From NCBI GenBank assembly GCA_907163375.1, contig CAJQUW010007244.1, forward strand, positions 330,001 to 394,000: 64,000 nt of DNA, given 5' to 3'. A model generated the notes under the pieces. The model saw only the letters and a list, made by a program, of their open reading frames with translations, had not been told where the DNA came from and did not search any database. The DNA comes from Prostheceraeus crozeri (taxonomy: Eukaryota; Platyhelminthes; Polycladida; Euryleptidae). The translations under genes were made by a program, and so were the position numbers. Below are positions 55,925 through 64,000 of this stretch, one piece after another. Position 1 is the first letter of the stretch; each line of letters opens with the position of its first letter.

Positions 55925-57330
55925 ATTTAGTGAAAAATGCAATAGAAGTCAAAATTATGTTGGAAAAGTCATGGATAAAAAAATGTTTCAGACAGAGATA
56001 TCTGCTGCTGGCTACATCATGCCAATGAAAATAGAAAATCTTATGGGAATTTTGATACTAGTAGGGATATAATGCAATAAAGAATGTACCTAATCACAAA
56101 TGCATAAGAATCCTGATTAATTGTCAATGTCATAGGTTCATTATCGTTGGATCCCCTCACAGCCATGTCATGAAGATTGTTTCGAGATTTTTATGAAAGG
56201 GGCTTCTGCTGACAGTCGGGCATTTTTGTTCTTGATTGTTTTCAATATTTTCCATTTAAAATTTGTTGGCTTGACCTCTTTTTAGTCGAACTTGGATCCG
56301 TGCATCCACTTCCTTAGCTGGCTTACCTCCAGTCCTACTAAACGCTGAGAACGTTTTACAGAAATTAACTCGCAATGCCCGCTGCCTCGTTCCTGGTAGT
56401 ATTTCCCTGTCTACGCCTTAACCACCACATCCTCACACTCTCACTAAAAGTACTAGTCGTTTGGCTCCCTATTGAAGGTCGCATTCAGTATAGACTTGCG
56501 ACTATAGTGTACTTGGTGCCTTCATAACTGTGCTCCCCGTGCCTACCTCACTGATCGCCTCTGACTTCTCATTCAATCTTTCACATCCACACCGCACTTA
56601 AAACGCCACTCGACACAAAAATATCACTCAAACTATCCACTGGCTAAGTACGACGTCCAAACCCCCCACGCACGGTAACCCGTATTACTCACCCACGACA
56701 AACAAGTTACGACAAAACAAAACCAATAAACAAACCAACCTAATGACAACGACAGTACAACGTGGGGGTCATAAGAGAGGCACCCATAAACACCTCACAC
56801 AACGAAAAAACACACTCAACGAGCGCATGTAAAGAAGATCACACCACTCTAACAAGACCCGACCCCACGTAAGCACGAACGAAGAACGACAGGCCTGCCA
56901 GGCAAAACACTGATATAAAAAAAAAAACACGTCAATTCTTTCACACTTTCCACAACCTACACTATGATACCAACACACTGCACACGTAAAACCGTGTCGT
57001 CTCATCGCTCTAACTGCACACACGAAGACCAACACGCAGAAAACTGGAGGGGGAACCACTAAACGTTGTAGCAAAGACTCACGTACAAAACTAACAACCT
57101 ACAAACATAACAAATAACTCTAAATGCTATCGCCTGTCGTTCTTCCACCCTCGAGCTGAAGCTCATTACACCTAAATCCCGTTGCCCTAACTCTTGGTGG
57201 TCGCTCATTCCAACTGTAATGCTGGCTCGCGAGTGGAACAAGCTTCCAGTCCACCATCACGAAAGCTTCCACTCTAATCCGCTATTAAGTCTATGTATAT
57301 ATTCATTTTTGCATGACGCTAACTTTACCG
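55925..57330 (+). mobile_element. Mirror of inverted PLE-2 segment and LINE tail
   Basis: 55925-56285 mirrors 31797-32137; 56286-57330 mirrors the LINE tail 31323-31797 on the plus strand, with an A/C-rich block of about 520 bp (56590-57110) inserted that the first arm does not have. Confidence 0.75.
56590..57110. other. A/C-rich low-complexity noise
   Basis: It interrupts the mirrored LINE tail between its APSYL and CRTLGGRSFH blocks. Base composition is extremely G-poor. It has no counterpart in the first arm. Confidence 0.8.
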
Positions 57331-57429
57331 ATCGCTGAGTTTGTCCGTATGCAATTGTTTTTTGAAGCATTATGTTATGGCCCTTGAAGTCGATAGATCG
57401 ACAAAACGCCACTCGCAATGTTACGAGAA

Positions 57430-59690
57430 GATTCACTGAAATAAAATAAAAAAATTTGTGTTCATCCACAAAATGGTCTTTTTACATGCAAATCACTAGA
57501 TGTACAGTGTTTCTAAAATTCTTGTATCGTAATATCCCTTTTGGTGTTGTGGGTGTGGATGGTGGGGGGGGGGGGGGGTGGGGGGGGTGGGGGGGTCTGT
57601 CTCAATGTATTCCTTATTGCATATGTTACAAAGAGATGCTTAGATACACTTGCATTCTTTGTTTGGCATTGATCGGAAAAACCAAGCTTATTTGACAGGT
57701 CCTGACAATTATTCTGGCAAGTTTCTTGGTTTCTTCTGTTGAATTGGTCTAGAGAGAGGTCGTTTGGATTGAAAATTTTTTTCTTATTTTGCCGAGCATA
57801 TCCTGTTCATTTTTGCGACCTCAATTATTTTCCTTTTGCTGCTGTTTCGTAAGAAATAAGGTAAGATGTACATATGGATCTGACAAATGTAATTGGTTGT
57901 TTGTTTTCTTATTTTCATTTTCCTGTCTCTTTGTTTGACAATTAAAGCATTCTCCAAGGAAGGGTTTCGTGTATCCATTGGCAATGAACCCTATGCATAA
58001 AAACCAGTTTTGAAGTGCTCTTTCTTTTTGTATCTCTGCTGTTGAATTTCCTTCAGCTCTCAATAATATCATTGGTTACCAGGATTTTTTTTTCTACTGA
58101 TCGGTACTGCTGCTTCAAAGAGAAGACATGTTTCCACTATGCCAATTGGTTTGAAGATATATTTGTCAAGCTTACGCCTGTTGTTTCTTACGTTGTAACC
58201 AGAGTATCTAGGAAAGGTATTTCTTCATTGATGGGAGTCGTCGATTGTGAATTGAATGAAGGGATTGATAGAATTGGCTTTCTGCAATTATTTCAGGTGG
58301 GGATAGAGAATTTTCAGAACATAAAGAAAATATCCGAGCTATATGATCTCTTCCAAAATGTCAATGTCAGTTTGTTGTAAAATCGCAGTTGTCGATGAAA
58401 GCCATGTAAATTATTGCAAGTGGTGGCGCAGCTGAGTCTCCCATTGCGATTCCAGATCACTTGTTTGTCTAATGAACTCTTTCCATTTATATCGAAACAC
58501 ACTCCTCAGTGAGACAAAGGAGTAAGAAGTTCTTGAAAGTCAATTGCTCTGAGATCAGTTAGAATCGATTGTCCTTCTGTGTAAGGCAAAGAAATCCGAT
58601 ACCACTGTGATGAGTCCTTTATGACCGTCCAGGATCAAAAAGTGGTATGCCTTCCGTACAAATTCACAGACATCTAAAGATCCTAAAATGATGTTTTTCG
58701 GACATATCAATAATTGAAAGAGATCTCAATAGAAGTCTTGCGTTTGGAGCTAAGATAAGCAGTGACAGAGAATTCTACTAAAGATTCAAAAATTTTTCAC
58801 TAGAAGATTCGACAGTGGACACACAACTGAGTCAAGTGTAGCAAAAATTGGTGTCTCCCTTTAAGCTGTCCCGGCTTGTGGTCCTTTGGAAGTAGCGTAT
58901 GCATGTGGCTTGGTAGAAGGTTCGGATACTTTGCAGCTCATCAACCGCACTATAACAATTGGCTGCCTTCATAGTGTTTTGCAATTTGATATGATCGTTA
59001 ACCATTGAACTTTTATTTTGGCTCATTGTCATTGGTAGTATGGGCGTGCACTCGCGGCGGTCATTCGATTCAAGAACAGCGTAGACCGTCAGATCTTTGA
59101 TATCTTGTCTTGATTGGAGAGCTATTAAACGCTTGGTTTTTAATCCGATTGAATCATCATTACATGCTTTTCTTGATATTGTGTCAGTATTTTCCATTTC
59201 TTTATTCACTTTAGTCTTGTGCGACCTTTTTGTTGTGGATGAACACAAAGAGGTCAAGCCAACAAATTTTAAATCGGGACAAATATTGAAAACAATCAAG
59301 ACAAAAATGCCCCGACTGTCACAGAAGCCCATTTCATAAAAATCTCGAACAATCTCATGAATGGCTGTGAAGCGGATCAAGATAATGAACCTATGACATT
59401 GACAATAAAATCAGGAGTTCTTAATGCAGTTTGTTGATGACAATACAAGTTACAGTCGTATATTCTTTATTGCATTTATGCCCTACTAGTATCAAAATTC
59501 CCATAAGATTTCTACTTTTCATCTGTAAAAAAAATAACATGATGTAGCCAGCATCAGATATCTTGTCTGAACATTTTTTTCTATCCATGATTTTTCCAAC
59601 ATAATTTTGACATTCTAAATGAATTTTCACTATATATCTTCCACACTTCTGTATAATTTATGTATCCTTTTTTTCAAATTTTGACTTTGT
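57430..59690 (-). mobile_element. Mirror of PLE-2
   Basis: Reverse complement of about 31235 back to 29150, with a G-rich run near 57566-57600 and many small differences. The reading frames of PLE-2 are chopped into short pieces. Confidence 0.8.
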
Positions 59691-61490
59691 TCCAATTCGA
59701 TATATATAGACAATGTTTAAGCCATTGTGTAATTCCGATACCTCGTAAAAAGATATTCGAAACGTTCGGACAACCTAGTGGTTTTTAAATTTTTCTGGTT
59801 AAAGCGATTAAGCAATTCATTTAACAAAAACACCCATTACTTCAGAATGCCAGACACTCAAAATCACATTGTTTTCCCTTTTGACAACATAACAACACCG
59901 CATCATTTAGGAGAACATTAGCTCCAGCGAGAACATAGTGCCAAAAAAATATTACCGAAAAAAAATTAGATTCAATGCGATTCTAGTGACACCACTCACA
60001 CATCCTCTAACGAGTGCCTAGAACGCTCACAAATTGCATTCCAAAAAGATCTTCAATTCTGAAAATAAATTCATGCATGATAAGGGTTAATGATTGTTTT
60101 GTGAGGAATCTCAAGCATACAATCATTTAAGCGATCCTAGCTGCTCATCTAGAAATCCCTATCACCCAGATGTTTTGAAACTGGCATGATTTCTCCATTA
60201 TATTTCCACTCTAAGCATTTATTAAGTTGACCTGTAAATTTGAAAGATACTCTTCCCCGTTTAGAGATCAACAAAAATCATCTGACATTGTTGTAATTCC
60301 GTGGATAAATGAATTTATGAAACGAAGCACTTTCCTGATGATGATCCTCTGTACTGCCATATAAAAAAAAGGCAAGAAACTGAGAGTCCTACATCATACT
60401 ATCACATTGTCGTTCGAAGACTGGTTCCTTTCTCCCTTCGGGCGGAATGGATTCCAAAGTAACAATATTGATGCAGTGCACGAAATCGAACATTTATCAT
60501 CCCTGGGATGATTATTTTGTGTTGTTGTCCGAATTTTAACTGCAAACAGTAGACTTCTTATTGAAGATTGAAAATAGTTTACAATACATGCAGCGCATGA
60601 AAAATTGGTGTATGTAACTGAGTATTGACAATATAAGTTGACAAAATAGTTCCTCAATAGCAACTATCTATCTCCAACAATCAACACAACTACTATCGAA
60701 AGTTTACCCGTTCCCAGATCATTGTGCTAACTCCTAAAATCTCTGGCAAGATTCAATATGCCCAAGCTTAATGCAAAAATTCAACATCTCGGCTTGAGTA
60801 TATGATAATGCCTGCATATTTCTGCTGTCTTACTTTGGGTGGGGAAGGTGAACACACACACATTGCGAATCACCCTTAAATTGAGTGTGGAAGAACAACA
60901 GAGATTCCACGCAATCAATACATGTTTTAAAACGCATTTTACGGAGAGCACAATATGTATATAATAATCGACATCAATAAGGTCAGTGTGGCGTAAATGG
61001 CGTGCATGACGAGTGTGTGACTAGCAGTTAAGATCATCGAGTGTATTCATTTGGGTCTCGATAATTCATATTAAGTGGAGAAAGACGTAGATAAAGCCCG
61101 CGTAATGGAATTCCATCAAAGAATATGAGATGAAGTCCGCTGAACACATACACATACAGAAATTGGTATTGAAACGCAGATTTCTGTTATGACCTAATGG
61201 CAAATATGAAATTACCATATTCTTTCTTCCTTTAACTTAATTGCTGTGCTTAATTGTTAGTGACCGGTAAATATTAAGCAAAAACACTCTATTACTGCAG
61301 CGTTTAAGTTCGAATTTAATGAAATGCCATTAATTAGAAAAAAATATCTGCAAGCTTTACATAACAGCATGTAAAATATGTCAAAGGTCTTGTATTTACA
61401 AGGTCAATTGTTTTGGAAAATGATAGTTCTATAAGTACATGTAGATCAGGCATATTAAAATATTTAAAACTATATTTTCGCTATAATTTG
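59691..61490. other. Mirror of gene-free 27519-29084
   Basis: Same sequence reversed; no gene seen. Confidence 0.7.
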
Positions 61491-62280
61491 CACGCATAGA
61501 GTAAATATATTGGGTTAAGCAGCAGCTCAGTATTTAACTAAATACCCAACGAGTATAAAGTTTTCGATTTTATCAAAAATGAACTCGAGGTGAACATAGT
61601 TGGGTATAGGCTAACCAAATGTGAGATATGCAAAATTTTTTTTTTTATTTTTTTTGAAAAACTTTGAAGAAATTACCACGGAATTGGACTTGATCATGGA
61701 TAGTAATGCAAAAGGACTGATCGTGTTTTTACAGATCCTCCGTGTCAGGACAGCCTCCGGAGAGGTAAATTTTTTTAAATAAGCAATTCGATAGGCTGCT
61801 GTCACTTTCATGCTCAACCTAAAGAGAATTTTCTTGAGCGCGATCATATCACAAGCAACCTGCACTGTAGCGTGAAAATCACATAATCAAAAGACAATGA
61901 ATTCATTTTAATTTGGAAGAGGATGCAAATGGTTCCACAGCACTAATCAGATTCAAGAAAAGAAACCATGAAATTTAGTGAATCATAAAATCATGCCAAT
62001 GAAATCTGAATTAGTACTCGGAAATTTTCAGCCAAGAAAGCACAATGTGATCGCGTCTTTTCCATGAAGACTTCATTATAATTCGATTCATAAAATTCTC
62101 TTAACATGCAGCTTAACTTAAGCTTAATTTTAATACAGAATAACAGAATATTCCATATCCTTTTGAAATCCATCATGTTCATTCTTACTGATAAGGTGGC
62201 TTCAAGTCGTTGGTACATAAACACACTAATAAATTGAAAAATTTAAACTCTCTAAAAACTCCAATATAATTTTTTTTTGG
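61490..62280 (-). mobile_element. Mirror of MITE copy C
   Basis: Reverse complement of 26757-27518. Confidence 0.7.
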
Positions 62281-62474
62281 ATCGCATTGATTAGCTAGAT
62301 ATTTGTGAGACATCTTCGCACGGAAGTATAGATTTTCGTGAGAATCTTTCTGAAGCGTGGCTATCATAATAATCCATTAATAAATCAACTTACAAGTTAC
62401 TATGACTTTCTGTTGCACGAAATTTTCAGGATACCTCAAATACAGCATGTCTTTCCAGATGGAAAAGTCCTGAT

Positions 62475-63365
62475 CATAGAATAAGTAAGTAGTAGACTAG
62501 CAACTCAGCAATAATTAAAACCCCTTTGTGTATAACAGCTCCGATTTTCATGTAAATGAACTCGAATGAGACCCTGCATCACATTGAGATATGCACAATT
62601 TTTACACTTTTGGAGAAATTTTGGATTCACTGATCATGATAGCAAAACAGGAGGAATAGCATTTTACAAATCCTCGACGTCATGTGGAACCTGTGTGGAG
62701 AGGTAATAATAGTTTTTTTTTGAAGAATTAGCGAACACAATGGGTTGCTATTACTTTTAAACATAGCCTATATCAATAAGAGCATTTATTCTTGAGCGTG
62801 ATCATATCACAAGCTATTATAACCTGCTACTCGGAAAGAGAAAAATAAAATACACCACTGACAATGATCACAATTAACTTAAAAATGGTGAATGGGTCCG
62901 TATTAACTATTCAGATTTGATTGAATCACTGAAATCTAATTAAATACCCGATGTTAATGGAATTAAAAATTTGAACATTTCAGTCAATAAATCACAATAA
63001 GATGTCGACGTTTTTTAATGAAAGACTTGCATTATAATGCAGCACATGAATTTCTTTTGATAATCGGCTTAATTTCGTTTAATTAAGATGCTTGCTGGCA
63101 TGTGTTTCATTCCCTTTGATATCTAACTTGTTTCATATGATACAACTTAATAAAGGGAATTCATCACGGGTAGTATATGAGCACAGGAATAATTTGAAAA
63201 ATTTAGCTTTTAAAAACTGCTCAAATAATTTTTTTGACTCGCATGTAGCGCAATCTATCATATCGCAAAAAACTGAATCTTTTCATATAAAAATTTTAAC
63301 TGTAGTACACGCATACTTGTTTGAGTCGACAACTCTACCTATTATACGTGGTTATACTTAATCTA
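62475..63365 (-). mobile_element. Mirror of MITE copy B
   Basis: Reverse complement of 25733-26579. Confidence 0.7.
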
Positions 63366-64000
63366 TGGATGATACACGCAATATCTGAGACATTTTCCTT
63401 TTCAATCCTTCGTTCTGATTCTTCTTTGCTATCCTTCAATGTCTAACCATTGAAATTTTTGCATGCACTCCGAATTCCTACAATTGGAACAGCGACGTAG
63501 GTTCTTGTGTCTGATGTATTGGCCTTCCGAGTTTCCAAAATTGACAGAATTAACTGAAAGAAGAAAGAGTTTGATAATGAGATGACCCGAGATAATAGCA
63601 ACTAAAACACACCTATCAAAGGAACAGTGCAATGAAAGGCTAACATCCGCTCACAAATTGAAAACTTTCTATCACTTCTTAAAACACATCTTTAAAAAGG
63701 CTATGTGTCCCTCTTTGTTGAAAAAAAATGATTGAAAACATCGACGAAGTAAAACTGCGTACATCTACTTCAGCTGACCTAATCCGAAATTTAGAGACTT
63801 TTAAATTCTTCAATGCAGTGTTTTCCCAAGATCTTTTCCATCGAGCAAGCTTCAGTGGCACACCTATGCAAAAAAACATAGAAAACAGCTTATCTCATAT
63901 TATTCAGAGTGTGTTGGTGGTTATTCACTAGGGCAGTTTCTTATGACCATGTCATATTTTGTCATATTTTTCAAGTGAAGTAATAGTGTCCATATTTTCT
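63366..64000. other. Mirror of 25110-25732
   Basis: Reverse complement of the region before MITE copy B, reaching into the right end of the element at 24512-25193 (CACTAGGGCAGTTTCTTATG at about 63928). Confidence 0.75.

Larger units (their letters stand above)
45935..64000. repeat. Second arm of an ~17-kb inverted repeat, error-rich
   Basis: In reverse complement this arm follows 41748 down to about 25110 with all landmarks in order: PLE-3, (AT)n, fold-back MITE, TA MITE, PLE-4 pair, hAT MITE, LINE tail, PLE-2 and MITE copies C and B. It is about 1.4 kb longer (18.07 against 16.64 kb) through many single-base insertions plus low-complexity blocks. Frames open in the first arm (such as 252 codons of PLE-2) are broken here. 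The annotation of the first arm should be preferred. Confidence 0.93.

Noticed and set aside
56769-57074. 101-codon minus-strand frame with many Cys and Val
   Set aside because: It lies in G-poor low-complexity sequence that interrupts a mirrored LINE tail; not a gene.
45935-64000. Counting the elements of the second arm as independent insertions
   Set aside because: Order, spacing and orientation mirror the first arm exactly; they are the same locus shown twice.

Overview
The window looks like AT-rich DNA from an invertebrate metazoan: there are no operons or ribosome-binding sites, and nearly everything recognisable is a eukaryotic transposable element or its remains. The families present are piggyBac, hAT, a possible Mutator-like element, several miniature inverted-repeat elements (MITEs), CR1-like LINEs, Penelope-like elements (PLEs) and a trace of a copia-type element. 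I cannot name the species. One short segment looks like a host gene: a GC-rich first coding exon at 16.1-16.5 kb, present twice as an inverted repeat.

Layout of the first part (1-25 kb). A piggyBac transposon with TTAA target duplications (997-3992) is followed by a decayed PLE reverse transcriptase (about 5.5-6.06 kb) and a nearly full-length minus-strand CR1-like LINE (6.19-10.53 kb). The LINE is interrupted by an inserted element that carries an integrase-like fragment. Next come a non-autonomous hAT element with a perfect 8-bp target duplication (11861-12990), a copia-type tail (about 13.1-13.3 kb), MITE copies, the inverted exon pair (15995-17092), another MITE (18308-19200) and a 620-bp element with about 200-bp terminal inverted repeats and a 10-bp target duplication (20811-21430).

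Middle (25-41.8 kb). This part is dense in MITEs and PLEs. One PLE (29.1-31.25 kb) has reverse transcriptase, a Cys-rich linker and a GIY-YIG endonuclease, and an inverted copy of its 5' part lies behind a LINE tail. A second PLE family occurs as two head-to-head copies (34.3-36.95 kb). A third (40.64-41.79 kb, minus strand) carries a GIY-YIG endonuclease and a hammerhead-ribozyme-like motif.

Last part (41.8-64 kb). From a fold-back point at about 41767 the sequence turns round. After a 100-N gap and a second, near-identical fold-back point at about 45917, the remaining 18 kb is a reverse-complement replay of 41.75 back to 25.1 kb. This second arm is full of small insertions and deletions, poly-G runs and stretches with almost no G. 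I read it as an unpolished fold-back or contig-end artefact of long-read assembly, not as biology, so its features should not be counted as extra copies. The first arm also carries suspicious C-poor inserts that the second arm lacks.
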